This document shows, one piece after another, positions 1-8,828 of a DNA stretch of 64,000 bases (position 1 is its first letter; every line of letters starts with the position of its first letter). The stretch lies in contig JAJVIC010000017.1 of assembly GCA_022072225.1 (NCBI GenBank), positions 62,001 to 126,000 on the forward strand, given 5' to 3'. This DNA is from Bacteroidia bacterium. GTDB lineage: Bacteria; Bacteroidota; Bacteroidia; SXHM01. Below the pieces are notes generated by a model. It ran no database searches and had not been told where the DNA came from. It saw nothing but the letters and a program-made list of their open reading frames with translations. A program made the translations under genes and the position numbers.

Positions 1-904
1 CAATCAGTCGAATAGCTGTTTGATAACCTGCACTGGCATCGCTTCCGCTGCGGGCAACTATTGCCGCCAAAAAAATCCAGCTTGCTGATTGTACAATGAA
101 TTGCAAAGTAGCCGGTGTTGCAATTTCAGAAATGGACTTTATTATTTTAAAATCGGGCTGCCAGTTTGCTTTGCGCATATCCAGCATTTCATGTTTTACA
201 AAAAACAATTGCCACAACTGATAGAGCACTCCTGTTCCTCTTCCCACAACAGTTGCAACGGCTGCTCCCGTAACACCCAGTTCCGGAAAAGGCCCAAATC
301 CGTTAATCAGCAATGGACAAAGTATAATGTTACACGCATTTCCTATCCAAAGGCTGCGCATAGCAACTGACGCATTTCCTGCTCCGCGAAAAATTCCGTT
401 GATAAGAAACAACAAAACAACCACGGCACAACCGCCCAACATAATGCGGGTATAGTTAACGCCCATTGCTACCGCTTCTTCTTGCGCTCCCATCAAACGA
501 AGAATATCTTCGGCAAAAACAAAACCAATTACACTCATTATTGCAATAAGCACCCCCGAAAGCAACAACGATTGTGCGGCAGCATCGGCAGCACCTTCAG
601 AATTCTTCTCTCCTACCCTGCGCGAAACTACAGCTGTTGCAGCTGCGCTGATTCCAATGGCTACGGAATAAACAAGTGCTATAACGGCTTCGGTAAGACC
701 AACCACACTTACGGCATGAGGGCCAAGCCTGTTTACAAAATATATATCTACAACGGCAAAAACACTCTCCAGACACATCTCCAGCATCATGGGAATAGCC
801 AGCAAAAAAACAGCTACACGAATACTGCCCTGCGTATAATCATAATCTTCGCCACGCAATGCCTGACGAAGCAATTCAAAAAATCTGCTGAATGTAAACG
901 ACAT
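1..904 (-). CDS. MATE family efflux transporter, C-terminus cut off by window edge
   Basis: An open reading frame runs leftward from an ATG at 902-904 to the window edge without a stop, about 301 codons. MATE proteins are twelve-helix inner-membrane antiporters that export drugs or metabolites using Na+ or H+. The N-terminal part shows the typical first helix (FLLAIPMMLEM) followed by VVDIYFVNRLG, and the visible distal part contains ASWIFLAAIVAR and an AGYQTAIR segment, which match the second half-repeat of MATE transporters. Small plus-strand frames over this region are antisense shadows. A TATTTTTG promoter box lies about 20 bases upstream of the start. The substrate cannot be inferred and the remaining helices lie outside the window. 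Confidence 0.88.
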   Translation of the reverse strand, partial: MSFTFSRFFELLRQALRGEDYDYTQGSIRVAVFLLAIPMMLEMCLESVFAVVDIYFVNRLGPHAVSVVGLTEAVIALVYSVAIGISAAATAVVSRRVGEKNSEGAADAAAQSLLLSGVLIAIMSVIGFVFAEDILRLMGAQEEAVAMGVNYTRIMLGGCAVVVLLFLINGIFRGAGNASVAMRSLWIGNACNIILCPLLINGFGPFPELGVTGAAVATVVGRGTGVLYQLWQLFFVKHEMLDMRKANWQPDFKIIKSISEIATPATLQFIVQSASWIFLAAIVARSGSDASAGYQTAIRLI

Positions 905-923
905 GCCTTGCTAAAACAAGGTG

Positions 924-931
924 CAAAAATA
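924..931 (-). promoter_or_regulatory. Bacteroidota -7 promoter box for the MATE gene
   Basis: Read on the minus strand this is TATTTTTG, a perfect match to the Bacteroidota TAnnTTTG element, about 20 bases before the ATG at 904. No clear -33 TTG box was picked out. Confidence 0.5.
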
Positions 932-961
932 TGAATATTGATTAATGGATAACTTGCCAAT

Positions 962-1606
962 TCATTGAATAAATGGGCTATCGCCTATATTCAGCAACAA
1001 AAAATCGGGTTCAGCAAACTGAAAAAGTCCGGTTTCATAAAACTGGTTAGCCATGTCTAAGGCATCAGCCTTCGATTCCTTATCTGCATTAAGGTAATAT
1101 ACCGTGCTGTCAAAAGGCGACTGGCCTATAAGTGAAGTATTGGTGGCAAGCATCAGTTCATTTATCTGTTGCATAGAGGTTGATGTTTTGAGTTGTATCA
1201 CAAAGCGATTGGTAATACCCTGATAAGTCGGGTTTTCTTCATAGCGGAGCAACTGAGTAGCCATACTGATCGCAGGATTAACCTTGAGCAGGTTGATAAT
1301 TTCTTTTACCTCATCGCAACTTTTACTGCCAGCAAGTTTAAAAACGGAAGCATTCAGGTCGGGTGTATTTACAGAATAAATTAACTCGCCTGCAAAAGGG
1401 TAGCCACTGATGATCATTTGCTTTTGCGTTTCGCTTATTTGGGGATAAAAACAAACTGTAATACATTCTTTAGTAACCGTAACCGGAGTGCTTTGCTCAA
1501 AATAATAGTATGCGCGCTTGCCGCAATTTATTTCCGGATTTTCTTTTTTGCAGGATACTAAAAACAAGAGTGACAATGCAAGAATGAGCAGAGATTCAGC
1601 TTTCAT
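962..1606 (-). CDS. lipoprotein resembling a free-standing subtilase (S8) propeptide
   Basis: This 214-residue protein starts with a lipoprotein signal peptide ending in the lipobox LVSC at about residues 16-19, so it is probably anchored in a membrane facing the periplasm or surface. The second half contains NRFVIQLK, a long helix, and the ending ANQFYETGLFQFAEPDF. That ending is typical of the N-terminal propeptide (I9-like) domain of Bacteroidota S8 serine proteases, where it precedes the catalytic domain. Here no catalytic domain follows; the protein ends a few residues later. It may be a stand-alone protease inhibitor or chaperone, or the remnant of a protease gene. The similarity is by motif recall and unverified. 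Confidence 0.6.
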   Translation of the reverse strand: MKAESLLILALSLLFLVSCKKENPEINCGKRAYYYFEQSTPVTVTKECITVCFYPQISETQKQMIISGYPFAGELIYSVNTPDLNASVFKLAGSKSCDEVKEIINLLKVNPAISMATQLLRYEENPTYQGITNRFVIQLKTSTSMQQINELMLATNTSLIGQSPFDSTVYYLNADKESKADALDMANQFYETGLFQFAEPDFLLLNIGDSPFIQ

Positions 1607-1686
1607 AATTCAGGTGTTTATACGATAAAAAAATCCTTGTGCATTAATCAACAATTGTACCAGCAAAAACAGATTACCCTAAGAAA

Positions 1687-2895
1687 TCAGCCTCTCTTCT
1701 CCGCCACTTGAAACCAAACCAACGAAACTCCTGCATACACCACTGCGACAGTAAAAATCAGCAGAAACCATTCATAGCCGTAAAACGCAAAGCTTGCCGC
1801 TACCGTTAGCGGAAAGCGCAACCACTCCGAAGTTTTTACCCATTGTTTGCTTTCAAACAAAGCACCCAGGTTTACCAATGCCCAGGTAACATAAGCTGAA
1901 CATACGCCTAATTGCAACCAGGTCCAGGTTTTTTCGCCAAAAATAATGGCCGTTGAAAGTCCGAGTACCACTGTAAACTGAACAAAAATATAGGTATGCC
2001 ATTTTTTATTGTCGCTGTCGTAAACGCTGTAAGTAGTTTTATCAATTTCCTTTGGATACTGAAAGCCGCCCAACTCTTTTGGAAACCATCCGGGAGGCAT
2101 TATAAACTCAAGTACTTTGTCTTTAACTGAAGTAATTCGTTTAGCTACCGCTGCCAGATCAAACCAGTAATGAAAGTTAGCCCACACCGGATTCCAACTA
2201 TTCAGCGGAGTGGTTATACCGTAAATTACTTCTTCGTCTTCTTCCTGAAAAGTACCGAACATGCGGTCCCAGATAATTAAAGAGCCTGCATGGTTTTTAT
2301 CAATGTATTTAGGGTTGCTGCCATGGTGTACGCGATGGTGCGAAGGGGTATTGAGAAACCACTCCAAGGGCCCCATCTTACCGATTACCTTAGTATGAAT
2401 CCAGAATTGATACAGCGTATTGAACGAAGCAATGGTAGCAAACATGATAGGCTCAAAACCTATGAGGGCAAGCGGCAGATAAAAGAAAGAAGAAAAAATC
2501 CCCTGAAACGATGATTGCCTCAAGGCCACTGAAAGGTTGTATTCCTCGCTTTGGTGGTGGACAATGTGTGCAGCCCATAAAGCGTTAATCTCATGGCTCA
2601 TGCGGTGAAACCAATAATAGCAGAAATCAACGGCAAAGAATAAAAGTACCCACACCCACCATTCATTTGGCAACTGATGTTGCTTTCCAAAATTCTCGAA
2701 GAGGAAAATATAACCAAAGCCCAACACTACTTTTAAAAAGATGCCTGTAAGTTGCGAAGTAATTCCTAAGCTCAGGTTATTAATGGCATCGTTCAGGCGG
2801 TAATATTTCTTCTTTTGAATAAGACCTATCAGCAATTCAACACCAATAAGAATAAAGAAAACAGGAATGGAAAGGGCAATATAATTAGGTTTCAT
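1687..2895 (-). CDS. sterol desaturase / fatty acid hydroxylase family protein
   Basis: A 402-residue integral membrane di-iron oxygenase. Several hydrophobic segments surround three histidine clusters: HRMSHE, HIVHH and HRVHH (roughly residues 97-190), the metal ligands of the fatty acid hydroxylase superfamily. These enzymes hydroxylate or desaturate sterols, fatty acids, carotenoids or ether lipids in the membrane. The domain is N-terminal, followed by about 200 residues with four more membrane segments, an architecture common in Bacteroidota sterol-desaturase-like proteins. The substrate is unknown. A TATTTTTG box lies five bases upstream of the ATG, which would imply a nearly leaderless transcript. 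Confidence 0.88.
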   Translation of the reverse strand: MKPNYIALSIPVFFILIGVELLIGLIQKKKYYRLNDAINNLSLGITSQLTGIFLKVVLGFGYIFLFENFGKQHQLPNEWWVWVLLFFAVDFCYYWFHRMSHEINALWAAHIVHHQSEEYNLSVALRQSSFQGIFSSFFYLPLALIGFEPIMFATIASFNTLYQFWIHTKVIGKMGPLEWFLNTPSHHRVHHGSNPKYIDKNHAGSLIIWDRMFGTFQEEDEEVIYGITTPLNSWNPVWANFHYWFDLAAVAKRITSVKDKVLEFIMPPGWFPKELGGFQYPKEIDKTTYSVYDSDNKKWHTYIFVQFTVVLGLSTAIIFGEKTWTWLQLGVCSAYVTWALVNLGALFESKQWVKTSEWLRFPLTVAASFAFYGYEWFLLIFTVAVVYAGVSLVWFQVAEKRG

Positions 2896-2900
2896 GCCTC

Positions 2901-2908
2901 CAAAAATA
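2901..2908 (-). promoter_or_regulatory. possible -7 box for the sterol desaturase gene
   Basis: Minus-strand TATTTTTG sits just before the ATG at 2895. It overlaps the T-rich tail of the terminator of the upstream gene, so the match could be incidental. Confidence 0.3.
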
Positions 2909-2916
2909 AGAATAAA

Positions 2917-2942
2917 AAAAGGGGAAATTGCTTTCCCCTTTT
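2917..2942 (-). terminator. rho-independent terminator of the small secreted protein gene
   Basis: A perfect 11-bp stem (AAAAGGGGAAA with TTTCCCCTTTT) around a 4-base loop. On the minus strand it is followed by a run of T. It lies 29 bases past the stop of the 101-codon gene and separates it from the desaturase gene. Confidence 0.8.
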
Positions 2943-2970
2943 CCTGTTTAATGTTATTAACGCTTCGGCT

Positions 2971-3276
2971 TTACTTTGCGTTTTTTGTTTCGCGCTGCAC
3001 TGCTGTTTTTTTCTGCAATGGTCTGTTGGCCATTTGTGCCGGTGTTTTAGGCGTTGTTGCTTCTAACTGTTTTACCTGAGCAGGATGAGTTTGTACCATC
3101 GTGCTGTTGCTTTGTTCTGTGCGCTCTGCAGTTTGGGTTATTACCGTTCCCTGTTTTACAGAGGTAGTTGCTTCAGCCTTTTTAATGTCCTTTTTCTGCA
3201 AGGCATTTTGCGCAGTAGCGGTATTAAGAGCCAAGGCTGCGAAACCGACTAGTGTTATTTTTAGAATACTGTTCAT
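2971..3276 (-). CDS. small secreted protein, unrecognised
   Basis: A 101-residue protein with a clear signal peptide (hydrophobic core, cleavage after ATAQ at residue 23). The mature part is rich in Lys, Thr, Gln and Ala, with several TxxPxQ-like stretches and no Cys, and looks disordered. No known domain is recognised. The gene stands alone with its own terminator. It could be a periplasmic or exported low-complexity protein. The signal peptide and terminator argue that it is real; the function is unknown. Confidence 0.6.
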   Translation of the reverse strand: MNSILKITLVGFAALALNTATAQNALQKKDIKKAEATTSVKQGTVITQTAERTEQSNSTMVQTHPAQVKQLEATTPKTPAQMANRPLQKKTAVQRETKNAK

Positions 3277-3329
3277 AATGTTTGTGTTTTATTGTTTCTA
3301 TTTCCGGTCTTTCAAATAAAGTGCCAGAA

Positions 3330-5090
3330 TTATTTTTTCATTTTTTTCTGAAATTCTTTGGCTTCGTCTACACTTACAGTTTTATTGTTGATTGAACCAA
3401 CAATTTCGGCTTCTTTTACACCGTATCCCAGTATTTCCTTGCGTATTTTCTGAGCCTGCTCAAAGGTATCGTAAGCACCTATGGTGTATATTTTCAATCC
3501 TCCGGTAGTAGTTTTCAATTCTACACCCTCACGTGCCATCATGTCGGCAAGCTTATCAACCTGCAAGCGCAAACGATACTCGGTAAGCTGAACTTTGAAT
3601 TTAACCACATCCACATCTGCCGGCAAATCGGTAGCAATAACAGTACGCACCTGACCTTTATCTTTTGCTTTCTGTGTTTTTTCGCGTTTTTCAAGCTCAA
3701 GAGCAATAGCCTCAACCGCTTTAGGAGTTGCAGCAAATGCCTCCTCGTAGCCTTGTGCTATCAACTCGTTTTGTTTTTTCTCTGCATCGGCAAAATTCTG
3801 GAAATTACCCAACGTATAAACAGTAAGGGTATCTTTCTTCGTTTCAATCAGGCCTTGCAATTTGCTTAGTTTAGCTTTTTGCGCTGCTGAAGTTGATTTG
3901 CTCACCGTAGCAACGTGTACAGTGTATTGTGAGTTTGTTGATTTCTGAGAGAAAATGAAATCATCATTCACCGAAGAACGTTTCATACTGATTGTATCAG
4001 CAGCGTCTTCAGCCACTTTCTGATAGTTAATTGCCACACCGTTTTGGTCAACAGGATAACCCGCTTTGGTGTTAGGCTCTTTATCCATATAATCAGGAAT
4101 TCCGTCTTTATCTCCATCATTAGGACAGCCTTCTGCATCCACTTTTGCAGCCGAAGGCGTGTTTCCACATCGGTCTTCCAAATCAGGAACACCATCGTTG
4201 TCGGTATCGTCTTCGTCCAGTGCTTTGAAATCGTAGAAATAAATATCGGGGTCAACTCCCGGAACACGTTGCTGTCTCTGAGAAATAAAGTTCCAGAACA
4301 CAGCAAGAGAATTGTAATAATAACCGTCTTTTTTGTTAGAATAACGCCCGTCATTGAAGTTGTCGATCTTGTCGGTCATGGTAAAAAAGTAGCTTGTGCT
4401 CAAGCGGAAAGTTACTTTTTCGCCCAAATGAAAATCAAACCCTCCGCCAACAGGGAAAGCAATGGTTGTAATCGGGTTTTCTGTCAGGTGAGTTTCGTAT
4501 TCATAATCGCGTTCCAGTAACTGAACCTCGTCAGGATTTGAAGTGGCTTCCGGCTGGTTGCGGATAAAGCCATCTTCCCAATAATAGTATAGGTTGCCAT
4601 CTGTTGTGTAAAGGTCTGCACGCGGGTTATAGTCGGCATAATAAATACCTGCTTTCAGGAAAGGAGTAAGAAAAGGTTTTTTCCCTTTTTTGCTTTTGTA
4701 CAGACCGGCAAAATTATATTCCAAATTGAGCCCCATGCTGAACATTTTAGCTTCAAAGTTCCGGTGTTCGCGGTGCTCATTCTCGTTACCGCTTATTTCT
4801 CCGAATATTGCGTTAAGGTCAAGATTAAAACTGCGCGAAAGATTTACTTTAAAGGTAAAATCATAAGCCAATCTGTTTCCCAAACGGTGGATGTTAGTGG
4901 CATTTACATCTTCCACATCGCCAAAAAAGCGGGTAACACCCACACCTGCACCTATGCTGGGATTAAATTTGCCTTTGGGCTTTTCTTCTTTGACATCAGC
5001 TGTGTTTTCTTTCTTCTGCTCAGGGGTTTCCTGCGCAGCAGCAAACTGAAAAAGAGATATCAGTGCAATGAAAGGTAAAATTCTTCTCAT
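3330..5090 (-). CDS. outer-membrane beta-barrel protein with TSP3 repeats and two SPOR-like domains (paralogue 1)
   Basis: The start at 5090 is preferred because it begins the signal peptide (MRRILPFIALIS, cleaved near FAAAQ); an upstream in-frame ATG at 5135 would bury it. The first ~280 mature residues look like an outer-membrane beta-barrel, with alternating aromatic strands and the family motif YYYWEDGFIR. They are followed by two Asp-rich thrombospondin type 3 calcium repeats (DNDGVPDLEDRC, DKDGIPDYMD). Unlike its neighbours it ends in two SPOR-like units (YTLGNFQNFADAEKK and YTIGAYDTFEQAQK) that may bind peptidoglycan. It is last in a minus-strand array of five paralogues and probably sits in the outer membrane tethered to the wall, like OmpA. 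Confidence 0.75.
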   Translation of the reverse strand: MRRILPFIALISLFQFAAAQETPEQKKENTADVKEEKPKGKFNPSIGAGVGVTRFFGDVEDVNATNIHRLGNRLAYDFTFKVNLSRSFNLDLNAIFGEISGNENEHREHRNFEAKMFSMGLNLEYNFAGLYKSKKGKKPFLTPFLKAGIYYADYNPRADLYTTDGNLYYYWEDGFIRNQPEATSNPDEVQLLERDYEYETHLTENPITTIAFPVGGGFDFHLGEKVTFRLSTSYFFTMTDKIDNFNDGRYSNKKDGYYYNSLAVFWNFISQRQQRVPGVDPDIYFYDFKALDEDDTDNDGVPDLEDRCGNTPSAAKVDAEGCPNDGDKDGIPDYMDKEPNTKAGYPVDQNGVAINYQKVAEDAADTISMKRSSVNDDFIFSQKSTNSQYTVHVATVSKSTSAAQKAKLSKLQGLIETKKDTLTVYTLGNFQNFADAEKKQNELIAQGYEEAFAATPKAVEAIALELEKREKTQKAKDKGQVRTVIATDLPADVDVVKFKVQLTEYRLRLQVDKLADMMAREGVELKTTTGGLKIYTIGAYDTFEQAQKIRKEILGYGVKEAEIVGSINNKTVSVDEAKEFQKKMKK

Positions 5091-5141
5091 ATATGGTTTT
5101 CGTTTGGGGTGTAAATTTAGTTTTTTTAATTTCATTTTATT

Positions 5142-6980
5142 TTACTCCAGATAAATGTCTATCAGTCGGTTCAGCATTTCTGAATTATAAAGTGAGCTGC
5201 CTGCCTGATAAAGTTTAATAACACTGTTTACCTCGTCAGGTGTTATTTCACCGTCACGGTTTAAGTCAACAGTTTTAAACTCTTTTGCGAGTTGCCTGCG
5301 TTTCAACGCCTGAGGCGAGTCATAAGTTACTTTTGGAAGAATATTCAATTTGCCGTTAATATAAACTCCTTTAGTTCCGCCAAAATCAATCACTTTCACT
5401 CCTTTCATGTTTTTATCATAATAATCTATCAATTCATAAACCTGCTGCAGTGTATAACTTGAACTGCCATCAAGAAATTGTTCCACTACACGTAATACTT
5501 CATCGGCAGTAAGCAAACCGTCTTCATTGGCATCCGAATTAAGAAACTGCGCTGGAATTGTTGAATAATCTGGTGTAGACTGTTGCGTAACCTCAAGTGT
5601 TTTGCTCAGTTCAGGGTTTTCTTTTACCAGTTCGGTATAAACACTGTTCACACTTTTTACCAACTTTTCAATTTCTTTAGGCTCACTGATATTTCTGCGT
5701 TTAGCTTCTTCACTCACGCTTTCAAAGAAGTTATCCAAATCATCATTGCGCTGCATATCTTGCTGAATTAGTTCAACTTTTTGTGTTAGCAATTCCATAT
5801 CAGCAGGTTTAAATGGGCTTACTTTGCGACTGTCGGTTCCGCTGGGATAAATAGTTGATATCATTTTGCGCAATACGGCAATCGAGTCTTCCTGCTCTTT
5901 GGCAATTATTGAATCATTGTACGTAATTCCATCAGTATTCACCAAGGCACCTGCAGCTGATGTGGTTTCTTTATCCTGTTTACCGGCAATGTAATCTACA
6001 TCAGCATCAAGAGGACAACCATTTTCATCAACTCCTTCGTCCAATGGTGTGTTTGCGCAACGATCAAGAAAATCAGGAACACCATCGCCATCGCTGTCTT
6101 CAGTATCAATATCCGAAAAATCGATATCATCAAAATATTTGTCGCGCTGGGTTTTAACTCCATCGCCCCACAGGCTGTAAGAAAGGCCAAGTGAGGTAAA
6201 CAGAAAGTTGTCTTTTGCGGAGTTTCCTTTGCGGGTTCCTTCTCCTGCATCGGAAATATTATCAATCATATCTGAAAAATTCAGATAATATGTTGCCCCT
6301 AAACGCATGGTAAAACGCCCGCCTACACGAAAATTTACACCACCTGAAATTGGAATACTTAAACTGAATAATTTGTATTTGCCCAAACTGTCAAGGTTTT
6401 GCTCGCGTAAATCGGTTTCGTAATCATAATCGCGTTGTAGAATAACAGCGTCTTCGGCCTGCGGACTGTTCTCGTCAATGCTGCGTATAGTTCCGTCACT
6501 CCAATAGTGATAGGGAATTCCGGTTGAGCTGAGCAAATCGGTTTTAGAGTCAAAACTCAGATACCCTAAACCAACTGAAAGAAAAGGCATAATCACTTTG
6601 GGCTTTTTATAAAAATTATCAAAGTTGTAAACAATGTTTGCGCTTCCGTTCCAGATATTGGACGAGAAATTATAGTTTTCACCAATGCCGCGCTGATTAA
6701 CCTTCATATTACCGTGTACCACTCTCAACTCAAGAGCAAACGAACGGCTGATATTACGCCCAACATTTAATTCATAGGCCATACTGCTGGTAAAGAGATG
6801 AGAGAAGCTATTGTCTCGCACCTCACCAAAAAAAGTAAAGATACCTGCTCCCAAACCAATACGGGGTTTATAATAGGCGTCTTTGCTTTCGTCCTTCGTA
6901 ACAACAGATTTACTTTCTTGTGCAAAACCTGAAAATGTTGCAATCAATAAAAGTGTGATAATTTGTAGCTTTTTCAACAT
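5142..6980 (-). CDS. outer-membrane beta-barrel protein with TSP3 repeat and two EF-hands (paralogue 2)
   Basis: A 612-residue protein with a signal peptide (to about residue 20). An N-terminal barrel of ~270 residues carries the array's shared motifs YHYWSDGTIR, DYDYETDLREQNLDSLGKY and the Asn/Asp-rich SDMIDNIS strand. Then comes a TSP3 segment (DSDGDGVPDFLDRC) and a long helical linker. Two canonical EF-hand loops follow near the C-terminus, DANEDGLLTADE and DLNRDGEITPDE. Both the TSP3 and the EF-hand loops should bind calcium. It has its own TACTTTTG promoter box in the gap to the next gene upstream. The role is inferred to be cell-envelope structure or adhesion; the partner is unknown. 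Confidence 0.75.
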   Translation of the reverse strand: MLKKLQIITLLLIATFSGFAQESKSVVTKDESKDAYYKPRIGLGAGIFTFFGEVRDNSFSHLFTSSMAYELNVGRNISRSFALELRVVHGNMKVNQRGIGENYNFSSNIWNGSANIVYNFDNFYKKPKVIMPFLSVGLGYLSFDSKTDLLSSTGIPYHYWSDGTIRSIDENSPQAEDAVILQRDYDYETDLREQNLDSLGKYKLFSLSIPISGGVNFRVGGRFTMRLGATYYLNFSDMIDNISDAGEGTRKGNSAKDNFLFTSLGLSYSLWGDGVKTQRDKYFDDIDFSDIDTEDSDGDGVPDFLDRCANTPLDEGVDENGCPLDADVDYIAGKQDKETTSAAGALVNTDGITYNDSIIAKEQEDSIAVLRKMISTIYPSGTDSRKVSPFKPADMELLTQKVELIQQDMQRNDDLDNFFESVSEEAKRRNISEPKEIEKLVKSVNSVYTELVKENPELSKTLEVTQQSTPDYSTIPAQFLNSDANEDGLLTADEVLRVVEQFLDGSSSYTLQQVYELIDYYDKNMKGVKVIDFGGTKGVYINGKLNILPKVTYDSPQALKRRQLAKEFKTVDLNRDGEITPDEVNSVIKLYQAGSSLYNSEMLNRLIDIYLE

Positions 6981-6991
6981 AGAATTGGCGG

Positions 6992-6999
6992 CAAAAGTA
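6992..6999 (-). promoter_or_regulatory. -7 promoter box for paralogue 2
   Basis: TACTTTTG on the minus strand, 11 bases before the ATG at 6980, inside the 31-base gap to paralogue 3. It suggests this gene can be transcribed independently of the array. Confidence 0.45.
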
Positions 7000-7011
7000 T
7001 GATGTTATTGT

Positions 7012-8700
7012 TTATTCCTGATTAAAATAATAAATAAGAATTTCGTCAATTAGTTTAATGGGTACGCTCTTGTCGCCTTTTTCCATTCGGTCAATAAATA
7101 CGTCAAGTTCAACTTTTTCAATTTTACCGTTTTTGTTAAGATCGGCAAAATGGTATTTGCTGTCTAAGTTTTTTGTATCAAGTGGCTTGGGCTCAACTAT
7201 CAGTTTACCTTTTGCTTCAACCGGTTTAGGCTCTGCTTCCTGTATTCCCTCAGTTACGTTAATATTATCTGACTTAACCGCCTGTGTCTCGGGTTTCACT
7301 TCGGCCGGTTTAATTTCTTTTTCAGGCTGAGATTGCTTATCTGTATTTGTAATGATTTTCTGAAAGTTTTCTTCCGCTATTTTAGTTTCTTCGGGCTTTG
7401 CTTCTGAAACCGGTTCCTGATCAAAATAGTAATCAATTATTTCCTCCATTATCGGAATGGTAACACTTTTATCACCATCAAACAGGCGATCAATAAAATC
7501 GTTGACTTCCTGCACTTCTACTCTGCCGTTTTTATTTAAGTCTGCAAAATAGAAATCACCTTGTTTTTTAGCTTCGGCCTCCTGTGCGGCTTTTACAGCT
7601 GCTATACTATCTGCTAATTGTGCCTGTTTCTTTTGTTCTTCCTTTTGTGCTGCTGAGCATCCCTCCTTGTCAACTGCATCACCGGTTTTTGTATCGCGAC
7701 AGCGGTCAACCACATCTAAAACACCGTCTCCATCTCGGTCTTTTTCATTCACCTGCGGACAGCCGTTTTTATCCACTTTCACGCCCTTCGGTGTTTCGCG
7801 GCATTTATCAAAAATGTCGGCTATTCCGTCTTCGTCAGTATCGGGTTGCTTTGATTTCTTAGACCGTGGCGCACCAAACTTGTAGTTGATTCCCAACGAA
7901 GAAAACAGGAACATATCTTTCCCTTCCTCGCCTTGCCGATTACCACTTCCTTTGCTGCTTACATTGTCGAGCATATCAGAAAATGTAAGATGATAGGTTG
8001 CTCCCAAACGAAAATGAAGATTTCTTCCCACTTTAAAATCGGCTCCAAACGTAAAAGGCATGGCAAAAGTTATCTGTGAATATTTCCCGAACCCATCAAG
8101 ATTGGCATCACGCAATTCGGTTTCATAGGTATAATCACGCTCAATATCTACTGCTAAATCAAGATTTTCAGATGTTTCTGGAAGATTTTTTATTGTGCCA
8201 TCATTCCAGTAGTAATATTTATTGCCATCCGCATCTTCCATATCGGCTTTTGCACGAAAAATTAATGCTTCAATTCCGAAACCAATTACCGGTAACACAC
8301 CAAACTTACTTTCATAATCGGGCTTTATGATGTTATAAAAATTGTATTCAAACATAAGCGACTGACCTACCAGTGAAGTGCGGAAATTTAAATTATCTGT
8401 TCCTCGGGTTTCTTCGCCAATTATTTTTCCGGCAATAAAATTATACGAAACAGAGAATGATTCAGAAATAGGAAAAGCTACATAAAACTGATGCCCAAGG
8501 CGCGAAGCAAACGAAGGACTGTAACCCTTAAGTTTTACATCGCCAAATAAATTAAGATAACCAATACTGTAGCCTATTGAAGGAGCCTTACTGTAGTTAT
8601 AGCTTGAGGTGCTTGCAGCTTTAACAGAATCCTTTTCAGCACCAAAACTTGCGGAAACGCAAAAGAAAAATAAATAAAACAGGAGTAGTTTTATCTTCAT
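7012..8700 (-). CDS. outer-membrane beta-barrel protein with TSP3 repeats and two EF-hands (paralogue 3)
   Basis: A 562-residue member of the array. It has a signal peptide (cleavage near SASFGA), the barrel with YYYWNDGTIK, DYTYETELRDANLDGFGKY and the SDMLDNVS strand, and two TSP3 units (DTDEDGIADIFDKC, DRDGDGVLDVVDRC). A helical, Lys/Glu/Pro-rich linker follows. Two nearly identical EF-hand modules close the protein (DLNKNGRVEVQE and DLNKNGKIEKVE), each followed by FIDR and a repeat ending in a YYF(D/N)Q-like helix, which points to an internal duplication. It sits 31 bases upstream of paralogue 2. A surface or periplasmic calcium-binding role is inferred. Confidence 0.75.
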   Translation of the reverse strand: MKIKLLLFYLFFFCVSASFGAEKDSVKAASTSSYNYSKAPSIGYSIGYLNLFGDVKLKGYSPSFASRLGHQFYVAFPISESFSVSYNFIAGKIIGEETRGTDNLNFRTSLVGQSLMFEYNFYNIIKPDYESKFGVLPVIGFGIEALIFRAKADMEDADGNKYYYWNDGTIKNLPETSENLDLAVDIERDYTYETELRDANLDGFGKYSQITFAMPFTFGADFKVGRNLHFRLGATYHLTFSDMLDNVSSKGSGNRQGEEGKDMFLFSSLGINYKFGAPRSKKSKQPDTDEDGIADIFDKCRETPKGVKVDKNGCPQVNEKDRDGDGVLDVVDRCRDTKTGDAVDKEGCSAAQKEEQKKQAQLADSIAAVKAAQEAEAKKQGDFYFADLNKNGRVEVQEVNDFIDRLFDGDKSVTIPIMEEIIDYYFDQEPVSEAKPEETKIAEENFQKIITNTDKQSQPEKEIKPAEVKPETQAVKSDNINVTEGIQEAEPKPVEAKGKLIVEPKPLDTKNLDSKYHFADLNKNGKIEKVELDVFIDRMEKGDKSVPIKLIDEILIYYFNQE

Positions 8701-8780
8701 TTAATGAGTATTGACAGACTGAAATAGCGAGCCAATATACAAAAAATAAAAATCGGCTAATTAATGATTCGTATCAAATA

Positions 8781-8810
8781 AAAAGCCCCACTCTGAATGA
8801 GCAGGGCTTT
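8781..8810 (-). terminator. rho-independent terminator after the SPOR-like protein gene
   Basis: AAAAGCCCC and GGGCTTT arms around a loop. On the minus strand it ends in GGGGCTTTTTA. It lies about 20 bases beyond the stop at 8829 and divides the envelope array into two transcription blocks. Confidence 0.7.
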
Positions 8811-8828
8811 CACTGATTTTTAAATAAT

